Positions 43,212-51,655 of a DNA stretch of 64,000 nucleotides are shown here, in pieces (position 1 is the first letter of the stretch; every line of letters starts with the position of its first letter). The stretch covers positions 62,001 to 126,000 of the forward strand of contig NZ_BBLU01000014.1 of NCBI RefSeq assembly GCF_000759715.1, in the 5' to 3' direction. Made by a program: the position numbers and the translations under genes. A model generated the notes under the pieces. That model made no database searches. It had not been told where the DNA came from and saw nothing but the letters and a program-made list of their open reading frames with translations. The DNA is from Demequina mangrovi (GTDB lineage: Bacteria > Actinomycetota > Actinomycetes > Actinomycetales > Demequinaceae).

Positions 43212-44120
43212 TCAGACGAGCACGCCGAGCTCGCCGAATCCGCGCCACGCCATAGCGATGTTGAGCGGGCGGTCGAGCACCGCCCACGAGGCGCATTTCG
43301 CGACCGCGATGCCGCGCATCCGGCGTTCGAGCCCGCCATCGTCGCAGTCGGTGGCCTCGCGGTAGGCCGCCACGGCATCGTCCACGCCCGCCGCGGGCAT
43401 CGCGGTGTAGAGGAAGGAGAGGTCCACGGCGCGCTCGCAGCCGGCCATCTTTCCCCAGTCGATCACCCCGGCGAAGCGTCCGTCGACACCCAGCAGGTTC
43501 GAGCCGTGCGGGTCGGCGTGCGACCACACCACGTCGCGCGGCGCGGGTGCGTCGAGCGCCTCGTCCCACACGTCGCCCACGGCGGCAAGGTCGAGCCGCT
43601 CTGCGCTCGGACCCTCGGCGCCGGCGAGGCGACGCAGCGCCCACTCGAGGTTCTCCGCCCGCTCGGTGAGTGTGATCGACTGCTCGGGGTTGAACCACGC
43701 GTCGTCGCCCGCGGGGGAGTGGACCTGGGCGAACGCCCGGCCCAGCTCCGCACCGGACGATGCGTCGAGCGGCGCCGCATCGGCCGCGCGGCCGGGCAGC
43801 CATGAGACGACGGCCCACGGCCACGGGTAGCCGTCCTGGCCCACGCCGCTCTCGACGATGCGCGGGTGGGGGAACGTCCAGCCTGCGCCGACGGTGCTGA
43901 GCAGCCGCGACTCGCGTGCGAGCGAGCCGACGGCGGCCTCGACGCGAGGCAGGCGCAGGCTGAGGTCCTCGCCCAGCCGGTAGACCACCATGTCCCAGCC
44001 GTCGAAGCGCTCGCCGATCTCCAGGTGCGCGAGGCCGGGCAGCTGCTGGTCCACGAGCGCGCGGGCGAGCTCCGGCGAGATCGCCGGGTGCGCGGGCGGC
44101 GGGCCGGAGTCGCGGATCAC
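43212..44120 (-). CDS. Aminoglycoside phosphotransferase-fold (APH) kinase
   Basis: 302 residues, protein-kinase-like fold. The catalytic loop WSHADPHGSNLL carries the Brenner motif (HxDxxxxN) and the metal-binding GVIDWGKMAGCERAVDLSFLY follows. The N-terminal lobe has WDMVVYRLGEDLSLRLPR. Substrate could be an antibiotic or a small metabolite; many chromosomal members have no resistance role. GTG 44120 lies 6 bp after TAGCGT. Two 9-mer repeats fall inside the gene. Confidence 0.9.
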   Translation of the reverse strand: MIRDSGPPPAHPAISPELARALVDQQLPGLAHLEIGERFDGWDMVVYRLGEDLSLRLPRVEAAVGSLARESRLLSTVGAGWTFPHPRIVESGVGQDGYPWPWAVVSWLPGRAADAAPLDASSGAELGRAFAQVHSPAGDDAWFNPEQSITLTERAENLEWALRRLAGAEGPSAERLDLAAVGDVWDEALDAPAPRDVVWSHADPHGSNLLGVDGRFAGVIDWGKMAGCERAVDLSFLYTAMPAAGVDDAVAAYREATDCDDGGLERRMRGIAVAKCASWAVLDRPLNIAMAWRGFGELGVLV

Positions 44121-44126
44121 TCCGCG

Positions 44127-44132
44127 ACGCTA
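44127..44132 (-). promoter_or_regulatory. -10 element TAGCGT, leaderless promoter
   Basis: On the minus strand TAGCGT ends 6 bp before GTG 44120. Confidence 0.55.
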
Positions 44133-44191
44133 TCAGCGTGCGTGGCGGGCCGTCGGGGAGGGCCGGTGGAGGCGTTGTCAGACCCCGCCGA

Positions 44192-44197
44192 TAACGT
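44192..44197 (+). promoter_or_regulatory. -10 element TAACGT, leaderless promoter
   Basis: TAACGT ends 7 bp before ATG 44205. Confidence 0.45.
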
Positions 44198-44204
44198 CGG
44201 CGGC

Positions 44205-44423
44205 ATGATGGATGCGGAGCTTCTCGAGGGGATGCGGGCGGCGGCCAGCCGTGCCGCGGCGGGCATGGGTGCGGACGCGCGTCTGGCCGAGCGCATCGCG
44301 CAGGACGTGGTGGTGCGGATCATCGCGGAGGGGATCCCTCAGCTCCCCGACCCGGTGGCGCATGCGGCCGCGCTCGGGGCCGGCGAGGCCGTCGCGCGCG
44401 TGCCGCGCGGCCGCGCGGCCTGA
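44205..44423 (+). CDS. Small Ala-rich helical protein
   Basis: 72 residues, no family recognised: MMDAELLEGMRAAASRAAAG, then DARLAERIAQDVVVRIIAEGIPQLPDPVAHAA. It is predicted to be almost all helix with no membrane segment. Supported by a leaderless-type promoter and normal codon bias, but short. It is divergent from the phosphotransferase gene and convergent with azlD. Confidence 0.5.
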   Translation: MMDAELLEGMRAAASRAAAGMGADARLAERIAQDVVVRIIAEGIPQLPDPVAHAAALGAGEAVARVPRGRAA

Positions 44424-44449
44424 CGCGCCGAGCGCGGTGTCGCGGCGGG

Positions 44450-44764
44450 TCAGAGACCCGCGAGCAGCAGCGCCGCGAAGGCCACCGCCCCGGCCGCGAT
44501 GGTGACGCCCATCGTGCGCTTCCAGAGGGCGACGCCCGTGGCGACGACGGCCGCGAGATGCCACGCGCCCAGCGCGCGCCATTCGGTGCCGTCGAGGAGC
44601 AGGGAGTTGGCGACGATGGCCGCCATCGCCGCCGGGCCCACGAGGTTGAGCGCCCGGGTCACGGCCGGCGGCAGATCGCGGTCGCCGCCGAGCAGCGAGA
44701 TGCCCGACAGTCGGATGAGGTACGTGCCGATCGCGGCGAACGTGAAGACGAGGAACGCGGTCAC
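44450..44764 (-). CDS. azlD: AzlD-family branched-chain amino acid transporter subunit
   Basis: 104 residues, four membrane segments. FAAIGTYLIRLSGISLLG and LPPAVTRALNLVGPAAMAAIVANSL are typical AzlD. It acts with AzlC as a two-component exporter of branched-chain amino acids in the inner membrane. GTG 44764 overlaps the azlC stop by 4 bp, the usual azlCD coupling. Confidence 0.92.
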   Translation of the reverse strand: MTAFLVFTFAAIGTYLIRLSGISLLGGDRDLPPAVTRALNLVGPAAMAAIVANSLLLDGTEWRALGAWHLAAVVATGVALWKRTMGVTIAAGAVAFAALLLAGL

Positions 44765-45540
44765 AGGCTCGCCTCCGATCCGGTGGGCGGGTTCTCGGGG
44801 TCCTCGTTCGCGTCGTCGTGCGCCGCCGCGCGCCGCGGCACCATCGCGCCGGCGGCGATGCCGGCGAGCGCGCCCAGCAGCACGTTGAGGCCGTAGGGCA
44901 GCTCCTTGCCGAGCAGCACGACGCCGACCGACACGGCGACCGCGACGAGCGCGGGGGAGTCGCGCAGCCCCGGCACCAGCACCGCGAGGAACATGAGCGG
45001 CACGATGAACCCGATCTGCCAGGAGTCGGGGATCACCGGCCCGAGCGCGATGCCGGCCGCGGTCCCCATCGCCCACACGGCGACGAACGGGCCGGACGAG
45101 CCCCAGATGAACCAGCGGCGCCTCACCGGATCGGGCCAGCGCGGGGAGTGCTGGAGGGCCACCACCGCGGACTGGTCGGTCATGAGGTGCGCGAGGCCCA
45201 GCCGCCAGCGTGCCGGGAAGGCCTCGAACACGGGCGCCAGCGCGGCCGAGTACAGCGCGAACCGCGCATTGATGACGAGCGCCGTCAGCACCGCGATGGC
45301 CGCGGGCGCCCCGGCCCGGAGCTGCTCGACGATCGCGATCTGGCTCGCGCCGGCGACCACCGACACCGAGGCGAAGTTGCCCACCCATGCGTTGATGCCG
45401 GCGACGCGGATGAGCGCGCCGAAGGCCAGGCCGAAGAGGATCGCGCCGGGCATGAGCGGCGCGACCGCGCGCACTCCGGCCCAGGTGTCCTGCCACTGCT
45501 GACGGCCGATGCGCAGGAACGACGGCGAGGGAGAGGTCAC
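44761..45540 (-). CDS. azlC: AzlC-family branched-chain amino acid transporter subunit
   Basis: 259 residues, about seven membrane segments. The family core is LMPGAILFGLAFGALIRVAGINAW followed by GASQIAIVEQL, ARFALYSAALAPVF and LMTDQSAVVAL. The C-terminal tail is charged and disordered. It is the larger half of the exporter pair with azlD. GTG 45540 lies 7 bp after CAGACT, again a leaderless pattern. Confidence 0.93.
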   Translation of the reverse strand: MTSPSPSFLRIGRQQWQDTWAGVRAVAPLMPGAILFGLAFGALIRVAGINAWVGNFASVSVVAGASQIAIVEQLRAGAPAAIAVLTALVINARFALYSAALAPVFEAFPARWRLGLAHLMTDQSAVVALQHSPRWPDPVRRRWFIWGSSGPFVAVWAMGTAAGIALGPVIPDSWQIGFIVPLMFLAVLVPGLRDSPALVAVAVSVGVVLLGKELPYGLNVLLGALAGIAAGAMVPRRAAAHDDANEDPENPPTGSEASL

Positions 45541-45547
45541 CTCAGCG

Positions 45548-45553
45548 AGTCTG
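45548..45553 (-). promoter_or_regulatory. -10 element CAGACT, leaderless promoter of azlCD
   Basis: On the minus strand CAGACT ends 7 bp before GTG 45540. Confidence 0.45.
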
Positions 45554-45630
45554 GCACGCCGCGATGACCGCGATGTCCGCCGGGCATGCGTCGGCCCCGG
45601 CGCGTGGCCGGGGCCGAGCGAAGGTCGTGG

Positions 45631-45921
45631 CTAGACGCGAGCCGCGAAGGTGAGGCAGTCGGCGACATCGGTGCTGCCGCCCACCGCGATGGAGTCAGCG
45701 GTGCACATGAGGTTCTCGTTGTGCTGGCACTCCTCGAGCGAGCATGCGCCCACCGCAGCGGTCGCGTCCGCGCCGCCCTTGCTCTCGGTGTCCACGAAGG
45801 TGTGGCAGGCGCCGTGCGCGCCGCCCACGGAGATGGCGCCGGCGTGGCAGCCGTCGTGGTTGTAGCCGCACGACTCGACCGAGCACGAGGAGACGATGGG
45901 GAGTCCGATCGACACAGGCAT
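45631..45921 (-). CDS. Tandem DUF1540 cysteine-rich protein
   Basis: 96 residues containing two DUF1540 units. Unit 1: SSCSVESCGYNHDGCHAGAI with SVGG and a later Cys. Unit 2: GACSLEECQHNENLMCTADS with IAVGG and a later Cys. Each unit has four Cys in the spacing CxxxxC-x6/7-C...C, likely a small metal-binding or disulfide fold; function unknown. ATG 45921 has GGAGG 5 nt upstream, while the open frame extends into the AT-rich upstream region. Its promoter region contains nested inverted repeats. Confidence 0.88.
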   Translation of the reverse strand: MPVSIGLPIVSSCSVESCGYNHDGCHAGAISVGGAHGACHTFVDTESKGGADATAAVGACSLEECQHNENLMCTADSIAVGGSTDVADCLTFAARV

Positions 45922-46007
45922 GGGGGCCTCCAGATATCCGTGCGCCGGCATGTTCCGGCGGTACTTCTTGCGAATATACGCGCGGATATCGGCCCGTGAG
46001 CCGTGTC

Positions 46008-46060
46008 GCGATATCTGTGCGATAAGCATGCCGATATTCGATTATCGCCACTGATATCGC
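46008..46060. promoter_or_regulatory. Nested inverted repeats upstream of the DUF1540 gene
   Basis: Outer arms GCGATATC (46008-46015) and GATATCGC (46053-46060); inner arms GCGATAA (46019-46025) and TTATCGC (46042-46048); the loop contains CGATATTCG. Arm spacing is almost symmetric, so it can be a cruciform, a hairpin, or two stacked operator pairs. Confidence 0.6.
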
Positions 46061-46268
46061 GCGGAATTCGGTGCCGCGGCCCAGGCGGCTCGCGCGTCTG
46101 GGGCGCGCCCTCCTCGTGGCCGCGGCTCGCGCATCGTCCCGCGCTCCGCGCAGGCCCCGCCGAGAACCGTCTCGCCAGGCGGGAACAAATGCGCGCTGGT
46201 GAGCGTCTGTATGGGTGTACCCGCCACGGCGCGAGCCGCACGGGTGGCCAGGTGAGTACGCGTGGCGT

Positions 46269-46296
46269 CCGACCTCCTCCCCCCCTCGGAGGTCGG
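46269..46296 (+). terminator. Hairpin in the msrB leader
   Basis: 9-bp stem CCGACCTCC / GGAGGTCGG with a 10-nt C-rich loop. No gene ends here, so it may be an attenuator rather than a terminator. Confidence 0.4.
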
Positions 46297-46396
46297 GCGC
46301 CTCGCGTCTTGATCTGTTCGGGCCGGTGTCGTCGGGCTCGGTGCGCGATTCGGGAGCGCGCCGCGCGCGTACGCTTGCCCGGGAAGGAGCAGACCT

Positions 46397-46810
46397 ATGA
46401 GCCCCAACAAGATCGTGAAGACCGACGCCGAGTGGCGCGCCCAGCTGACGGACGTCGAGTTCCAGGTGCTGCGCGAGGCCGCCACCGAGCGTCCGTGGAC
46501 CGGTGAGCTGATCGACGAGAAGCGCGACGGCGTGTTCCGCTGCCGCGCGTGCGGTGCGCAGCTGTTCCCGTCCGGCACCAAGTTCGACTCGCACTGCGGC
46601 TGGCCCAGCTTCTACGACGCCGAGGACGGCGCCGTCACCCTGCACGAGGACCTCACGCACGGCATGGTGCGCACCGAGGTCCGCTGCGCCGCGTGCGACT
46701 CGCACCTCGGCCACGTGTTCCCCGACGCCCCGCAGACGCCCACGGGCGACCGCTTCTGCATCAACTCGGTGTCGCTCACCTTCGACGAGTCCGAGGGCGG
46801 TCCCGCCTAG
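46397..46810 (+). CDS. msrB: Peptide-methionine (R)-S-oxide reductase
   Basis: Reduces methionine-R-sulfoxide in proteins; 137 residues. Structural zinc ligands Cys49/Cys52 (CRAC) and Cys97/Cys100 (CAAC), catalytic Cys121 in RFCINSVSL, and HCGWPSF around Cys67. AAGGAG lies 9 nt before ATG 46397. The TAG overlaps the GTG of the next gene, so the downstream protein of unknown function is translationally coupled. Confidence 0.96.
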   Translation: MSPNKIVKTDAEWRAQLTDVEFQVLREAATERPWTGELIDEKRDGVFRCRACGAQLFPSGTKFDSHCGWPSFYDAEDGAVTLHEDLTHGMVRTEVRCAACDSHLGHVFPDAPQTPTGDRFCINSVSLTFDESEGGPA

Positions 46811-47439
46811 TGGTGGAACCGCGCTTCCGCCGGCCGGCCATGCTCGACATGGAGCTGGCGGACCAGATCGAGGGTGACATCGATCCCGCGGACCGCGGGC
46901 TGATCGCGCACGAGACCGCTCTCGCGATCGTCTCCCAGGCGCGCGAGTCGAAGGACCCCGCGCTGGTCGAGCGCCTCATCCGGCTGGTCGACGAGGAGGG
47001 CATCGACACCGTCGCGATGATGTGGTCGAAGGCGGGGGAGCACACCCTGCCCGGCGCGCTGTGGCGGATCTACATGATCCGCGAATGGGTGAAGCACGAT
47101 GCGGCGAACGTCGCGCGCTCGTACCACCAGGGCGTCCAGGCGGCGCATGTGCGTCACGCGATCGCCGGCGTCGAGGACCCTCCCGGCCCCGACGAGGTCC
47201 GCACGCTCGCCGACGCGGTGCTGTCCGGCGTCTTCAGCGGCGACCTCGCCGTGGCGCTCGACCGCGCCGGGGCGTTCTGCCGCGTGGTCGCGACCGGCTC
47301 GGCCTTCGAGGCGGGCTCGGACGAGGGCCACGCCGACGCCCGCGCGCACCGCACGACGATGCGCGCCGCGCAGCTGCTGCGCACAGGCGAGGACCTCGAG
47401 CGCTGCGCCGCCATGTGGCGCGAGGACCGGCTCGACTAG
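46810..47439 (+). CDS. Conserved protein of unknown function coupled to msrB
   Basis: 209 residues from GTG 46810 (GTG 46813 is equally possible). All-helical, no membrane segment. It contains AMMWSKAGEHTLPGALWRIYMIREWV and VARSYHQGVQAAHVRHAIAGVEDPPGPDEVRTLADAVLSG. I recognise it as an actinobacterial conserved protein (sometimes labelled DNA-binding) but cannot name the family or activity. One-base overlap with the msrB stop suggests a link to oxidative-damage repair. A CCGCAC hexamer tract starts at the stop codon. Confidence 0.8.
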   Translation: MVEPRFRRPAMLDMELADQIEGDIDPADRGLIAHETALAIVSQARESKDPALVERLIRLVDEEGIDTVAMMWSKAGEHTLPGALWRIYMIREWVKHDAANVARSYHQGVQAAHVRHAIAGVEDPPGPDEVRTLADAVLSGVFSGDLAVALDRAGAFCRVVATGSAFEAGSDEGHADARAHRTTMRAAQLLRTGEDLERCAAMWREDRLD

Positions 47440-47475
47440 CCGCACCCGCACCCGCACCCGCACCCGCACCCGCAG
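47440..47475 (+). repeat. (CCGCAC)5-6 tandem repeat
   Basis: Five perfect CCGCAC copies plus CCGCAG immediately after the stop of the msrB-coupled gene, outside any reading frame in use. Confidence 0.9.
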
Positions 47476-47491
47476 CCGCCGCCCGCAGCGT

Positions 47492-47809
47492 GGAATGGGG
47501 CGCTCACGGTCGAATCCGAGCCGCCTCCGACTCCTGTGGGGCACCCATGGTCGCCCCGCGCATCGTTCCTTCGCAAGAGGCGTTCGCGGAGCGCGAGAAG
47601 GGTCCACAGTCGCGTCCCGGCGTCAGGTTTCCGGCGTATGGTGGGGGTGACGTCGGACCGCGGTAGCCCCGGGCTCCAAATCCAGCCGCTTCGAGCGGCC
47701 TTCGCGCCGACTGGCGCTCCCGGTCCGGCGTCGCTTCATGTCCAGCTCGCGCATGGTTGCCCCATAGCGCGCAGCGACAGCCCGGGATCGACGGTGAGCG
47801 CCCCATTCC
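47492..47809. repeat. 318-bp intergenic element with 59-bp inverted ends
   Basis: Bases 47492-47550 and the reverse complement of 47751-47809 align without a gap at 44 of 59 positions. The outer 16 bp (GGAATGGGGCGCTCAC) are identical. The 200-bp interior has no ORF with coding character. It fills the gap between two convergent genes and has the size and shape of a MITE or a very long bidirectional hairpin. No target-site duplication was found by eye. Confidence 0.65.
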
Positions 47810-47867
47810 GGATCGGGACTGCCGGTGCCGCCGGGTGGGGTGGCGGGATGCCGGCGACCGCGAACGG

Positions 47868-48842
47868 TCAGACGTGCACGCGCAGGAGGTGGGTCTCCAC
47901 CGCGACCACCACGGGGCCCGACTCGTAGTCGGCCACATGCGCGACCAGCACGCCGCCCGCGGGCAGGTACGGGTTCGAGCGCGGCAGCGCGCCGCGGGTG
48001 TACGGCCGCACCGCGGCGCGCAGCATCTCGATGATGGTCGGCAGCGTCGGCCGGTGCACGCACACCGCGCGCGGCGAGCGCTTGCGCAGCAGCTTCCCGA
48101 ACACGGTCGCCGTCTCGAGCGGACGATGCGCGTGCCGGGGCTCGGTGAGCGCCTCGTGGACGTGGATGTCGGCGCCGATCGCGTCCGCGTAGGGGGTCAC
48201 CGTGTCGACGCACCGACGTGCGGGCGAGGACTCGATCTTGCCGATCCCGAAGGACGCGATGAGCGGCACGATCTCGTTGGCGCGCTCCTTGCCGGACCTG
48301 CTCAGCGGCCGCGCCTCGTCGGCCAGCCTCCAGGCCTTGCGGCGCTTGGCGCGCGCATGCCGGACCAGCATGAACGGCCGGGTGTCGAGCCGTCCGGCCG
48401 CGTACGCGTCGACGAGCGCATCAAGAGGACGGAGGTCGTCGGGGAAGGTGATGAGCTCGTGCGCCTGCTCGACGCCGAGCCAGCGGACCTGGTCGATCTC
48501 GTTCTTCGAGGCGTCCTTGTAGCGCGGGCGCGCCTTCACGGCGGCGGCGTTGGGGGTCGCGACCTCGGCGGCCCAGTACTTCACCACCTTCTGCTTGCCC
48601 GACCCGATCGGGTAGCGCAGCGTGGGCAGCGGCTGTCCGAGCACCACCTGGCGGCCGGTCTCCTCGGCGATCTCACGCACCGCGCACTCGGGCAGCGACT
48701 CGCCGGGGTCGAGCTTGCCCTTGGGCCAGGACCAGTCGTTGTACCGGGGGCGATGCACCGCGAGCACCTGCAGGCGGCCGTCGCGGATGCGCCAGACCAG
48801 CGCACCTGCCGCGACGACGGTGCCCTCGGGATAATGGCTCAC
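47868..48842 (-). CDS. NUDIX hydrolase fused to histidine phosphatase (MutT1 type)
   Basis: 324 residues, two domains. Residues 1-145 are NUDIX with the complete box [23 protein letters not shown]. Residues about 165-324 are a histidine phosphatase with [10 protein letters not shown]. This fusion is the mycobacterial MutT1 arrangement, which removes 8-oxo-(d)GTP and diadenosine polyphosphates. GTG 48842 overlaps the ppk stop (GTGA), so it is translated with polyphosphate kinase. A 9-mer repeat is inside. Confidence 0.92.
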   Translation of the reverse strand: MSHYPEGTVVAAGALVWRIRDGRLQVLAVHRPRYNDWSWPKGKLDPGESLPECAVREIAEETGRQVVLGQPLPTLRYPIGSGKQKVVKYWAAEVATPNAAAVKARPRYKDASKNEIDQVRWLGVEQAHELITFPDDLRPLDALVDAYAAGRLDTRPFMLVRHARAKRRKAWRLADEARPLSRSGKERANEIVPLIASFGIGKIESSPARRCVDTVTPYADAIGADIHVHEALTEPRHAHRPLETATVFGKLLRKRSPRAVCVHRPTLPTIIEMLRAAVRPYTRGALPRSNPYLPAGGVLVAHVADYESGPVVVAVETHLLRVHV

Positions 48843-51085
48843 TTGCCCTTGGCCCTCCGCTTGGGCTGGCGGCGGATGTACGTGCCCTGGAGGTCCTTGA
48901 GGCGGTTGCCCTCGCCGTCGGTGACCCCGTGGCCCCACGTGCCGTCCTCGTGAAGCTCCCAGCCCGCGACCTGATGGCTCATCGCCATGTCGATGTTCTC
49001 GATGAGGCTCGCCGACTGCTGCGGGTCGGTCACCGTGATGAGCGCCTCGATGCGACGGTCGAGGTTGCGGTGCATGAGGTCGGCGGAGCCGATGAACACC
49101 TCGGGGTCGCCGTCGTTGGCGAAGGCGTAGATGCGCGAGTGCTCGAGGAAGCGGCCGAGGATCGAGCGGACGCGGATGTTCTCGGAGAATGCGGGGACGC
49201 CGGGACGCACCGCGCAGATGCCGCGGACGTTGACGTCGACCTTCACGCCCGCGTTCGAGGCGCGGTAGAGCGCGTCGATCGTCTTCTCATCGACGATCGA
49301 GTTGACCTTGATCTTGACCCACGCCTCCTTGCCGGCGGCGGCGTTCCGGGCCTCGCGGTCGATGCGCTCGATGAGGCCCTGGCGCACGCCCACCGGGGCG
49401 ACCACGAGGCGGCGGAAGCGCGACTTGGGCGCGTAGCCCGAGAGCTGGTTGAAGAGCTTGGTGAGATCCGCGCCCACCTCGGCGTTCTTGGTGAGCAGCC
49501 CGTAGTCCTCGTAGAGGCGCGCGGTCTTCGGGTGGTAGTTGCCCGTGCCGATGTGGGAGTAGCGCTGAAGCCCGTCCTCCTCCTGGCGCACCACGAGCGA
49601 GAGCTTGCAGTGCGTCTTGAGGCCCACGAGGCCGTAGACCACGTGCACGCCCGCCTGCTCGAGCTTGCGGGCCCACGAGATGTTCCGCCTCTCGTCGAAG
49701 CGGGCCTTGATCTCGACGAGCGCGAGCACCTGCTTGCCGGCGTGCGCGGCCTCGATGAGGGCGTCGACGATGGGCGAGTCTCCCGAGGTGCGGTAGAGCG
49801 TCTGCTTGATCGCGAGCACCTTGGGATCCGCGGCGGCCTGCGCGAGGAAGGCCTGGACCGACGTCGAGAACGAGTCGTAGGGGTGGTGAAGCAGCACGTC
49901 GCCGCGCGTGATCGCGTCGAAGACGTTCTGCTCGTCCGCGGTCTCGACGGGCGCGAGCCGGTGGTGCGTGGTCGGGCGGAAGGACTCGAACTGCAGCGCG
50001 GGACGGTCGAGGTCCGCGATGAGGTTGAGCCCCGTGAGGTCGAGGGGTGCAGGGAGGTGGAACACGTCGTTCTCGGTGATGCCCAGCTCGCGCACCAGCA
50101 GCTCGCGGATCTTGGGCGGGAGGTCGTCGGCGACCTCGAGGCGCACCGCAGGGCCGAAGCGGCGGCGCAGCAGCTCCTTCTCCATCGCCTTGAGGAGGTT
50201 CTCGGCGTCGTCCTCCTCGACCTCGACGTCCTCGTTGCGGGTGACGCGGAACGTGTAGTGCGCGGCGACCTTCATGCCGGGGAAGAGGTAGTCGAGGTGC
50301 GCGCCGATGACGTCCTCGAGCGGCACGAAGCTGCGCGGCTCGTCGGACAGCGCGGCCGCATCGGTCACCTGGCCCACGTGGCCCGCGGCGTCGACGGACA
50401 GGAAGCGCGGCAGCGTCTCGGGGACCTTGACGCGCGCGAAGTAGTCCTTGCCGGTGTCGGGGTCGACGATCTCGACGGCGATGTTGAGCGACAGCCCCGA
50501 GATGTACGGGAACGGGTGCGCGGGGTCGACCGCGAGGGGGGTGAGCACCGGGAAGATGTCCGCGCGGAAGAGCTTGCGCAGGCGCTCGCGCTCGGCGTCG
50601 CCGAGGTCCTCCTGGCGCACCAGCTGGATGCCCTCGTTGGCGAGGGCGGGGCGGACCTGCTCCTCGAACGTCTCGGCGTGGCGGTCCATGAGCTCGTGCG
50701 CGCGCTCGGTGATGGCCTCGATCTGGCGCGAGGCGCTCATGCCGGTCGCGGAGGGCACCGCGAAGCCGGCGGCGATGCGGCGCTTGAGGCCCGCGACGCG
50801 GACCATGAAGAACTCGTCGAGGTTGGACGCGAAGATCGCGAGGAAGCGGGCGCGCTCGAGCAGCGGCGTGTGCGGGTCCTCGGCCATCTCGAGCACGCGC
50901 TCGTTGAAGGCGAGCCACGAGAGCTCGCGGTCGAGGTAGCGGTCGTCGGGCAGCGGCGACGGCGCCTCCTCCTCGTCGAACTCGACCATGGGCACCGGGT
51001 AGGTCTCCTCCGACTCGCGCGCGGGAGCATCGTCCTGCGGCGCGGGGGCAGGGCTGGCGGCGTTGACGTCGAGGCTCTCGGACAT
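48839..51085 (-). CDS. ppk: Polyphosphate kinase
   Basis: Reversible transfer of ATP gamma-phosphate to polyphosphate; 748 residues from ATG 51085 (the open frame reaches 51121). N-terminal domain [21 protein letters not shown], head domain, and two phospholipase D-like C-terminal domains. The phosphorylated His is in [11 protein letters not shown], with the second His in KTHCKLSLV. The acidic N-terminal extension of about 50 residues is actinobacterial. First gene of a ppk-mutT1 operon. Confidence 0.95.
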   Translation of the reverse strand: MSESLDVNAASPAPAPQDDAPARESEETYPVPMVEFDEEEAPSPLPDDRYLDRELSWLAFNERVLEMAEDPHTPLLERARFLAIFASNLDEFFMVRVAGLKRRIAAGFAVPSATGMSASRQIEAITERAHELMDRHAETFEEQVRPALANEGIQLVRQEDLGDAERERLRKLFRADIFPVLTPLAVDPAHPFPYISGLSLNIAVEIVDPDTGKDYFARVKVPETLPRFLSVDAAGHVGQVTDAAALSDEPRSFVPLEDVIGAHLDYLFPGMKVAAHYTFRVTRNEDVEVEEDDAENLLKAMEKELLRRRFGPAVRLEVADDLPPKIRELLVRELGITENDVFHLPAPLDLTGLNLIADLDRPALQFESFRPTTHHRLAPVETADEQNVFDAITRGDVLLHHPYDSFSTSVQAFLAQAAADPKVLAIKQTLYRTSGDSPIVDALIEAAHAGKQVLALVEIKARFDERRNISWARKLEQAGVHVVYGLVGLKTHCKLSLVVRQEEDGLQRYSHIGTGNYHPKTARLYEDYGLLTKNAEVGADLTKLFNQLSGYAPKSRFRRLVVAPVGVRQGLIERIDREARNAAAGKEAWVKIKVNSIVDEKTIDALYRASNAGVKVDVNVRGICAVRPGVPAFSENIRVRSILGRFLEHSRIYAFANDGDPEVFIGSADLMHRNLDRRIEALITVTDPQQSASLIENIDMAMSHQVAGWELHEDGTWGHGVTDGEGNRLKDLQGTYIRRQPKRRAKGK

Positions 51086-51150
51086 GGGGCCATGGTTCCA
51101 CGCTGCGGGGGTGGTCGCCACCCCCTGAAGGGCCCGGGTCGCTTGCGTTC

Positions 51151-51175
51151 TTCAATGCTTTCAGGCATCGTTGAA
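51151..51175. promoter_or_regulatory. Possible operator upstream of the GbsR-type gene
   Basis: Half-sites TTCAA and TTGAA with TGC/GCA inside, 3 bp before ATG 51178. Imperfect palindrome in an AT-rich patch; assignment to the regulator is inference. Confidence 0.4.
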
Positions 51176-51177
51176 AT

Positions 51178-51654
51178 ATGACGATGACCGAGGCGCAGCA
51201 CGCGTACGTGGACAGGGTGGCGACCTTCTTCACGATGTTCGGCTCCGCTCGCGCGTGGGCCGAGATCCTCGGATGGCTCATGATCTGCGAGCCCGCCGAG
51301 CGCACGCAGGCGGAGATCGCCGCGGACCTCGGCCTCAGCGCCGGCACGGTCTCGACGCAGCTGCGCACGCACGTCCAGCTCGGCATGGTCGAGCAGGTCC
51401 GCGTGCGGGGCGACCGCACGCAGCGCTACCGTCTCCGCTCCGGCGCCTGGTACGGCGTCATGGCCTCCGAGCTCGAGCGCATCCGCGCCCTCGGCGACCT
51501 CGCGCGGGCGGGCGACGACATCCTTCCCCGGGACCGACCCGAGAGGGTCACGGAGCTCGGCGACCTCGCCGACTTCTTCGCACGCGAATGGCCGCCGCTG
51601 ATGGAGCGGATGGCCGCAGAGCTGGACCCGTCCCCCTCAGAGACAAGGATCTGA
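51178..51654 (+). CDS. GbsR/MarR-type helix-turn-helix regulator
   Basis: 158 residues. The winged helix reads TQAEIAADLGLSAGTVSTQLRTHVQLGMVEQV, with an N-terminal helix AYVDRVATFFTMFGSARAWAEILGWLM typical of GbsR-like proteins. It lies directly before an ABC-2 exporter; the next ATG is 1 bp after its stop, so it probably regulates its own operon. A loose inverted repeat TTCAATGC...GCATCGTTGAA lies at 51151-51175. Confidence 0.9.
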   Translation: MTMTEAQHAYVDRVATFFTMFGSARAWAEILGWLMICEPAERTQAEIAADLGLSAGTVSTQLRTHVQLGMVEQVRVRGDRTQRYRLRSGAWYGVMASELERIRALGDLARAGDDILPRDRPERVTELGDLADFFAREWPPLMERMAAELDPSPSETRI

Positions 51655-51655
51655 C

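Larger units (their letters stand above)
45922..46396. other. 475-bp intergenic region with nested inverted repeats
   Basis: Divergent promoter region between the DUF1540 gene and msrB. Bases 45970-46060 are AT-rich with four GATAT motifs and a nested hairpin (46008-46060). GCATCGTCC lies at 46131. A 9-bp hairpin CCGACCTCC / GGAGGTCGG lies at 46269-46296 in the msrB leader. No gene is seen. Confidence 0.6.

Noticed and set aside
47440-47475. CCGCAC tract as a terminator
   Set aside because: No dyad symmetry; it is a simple tandem repeat.
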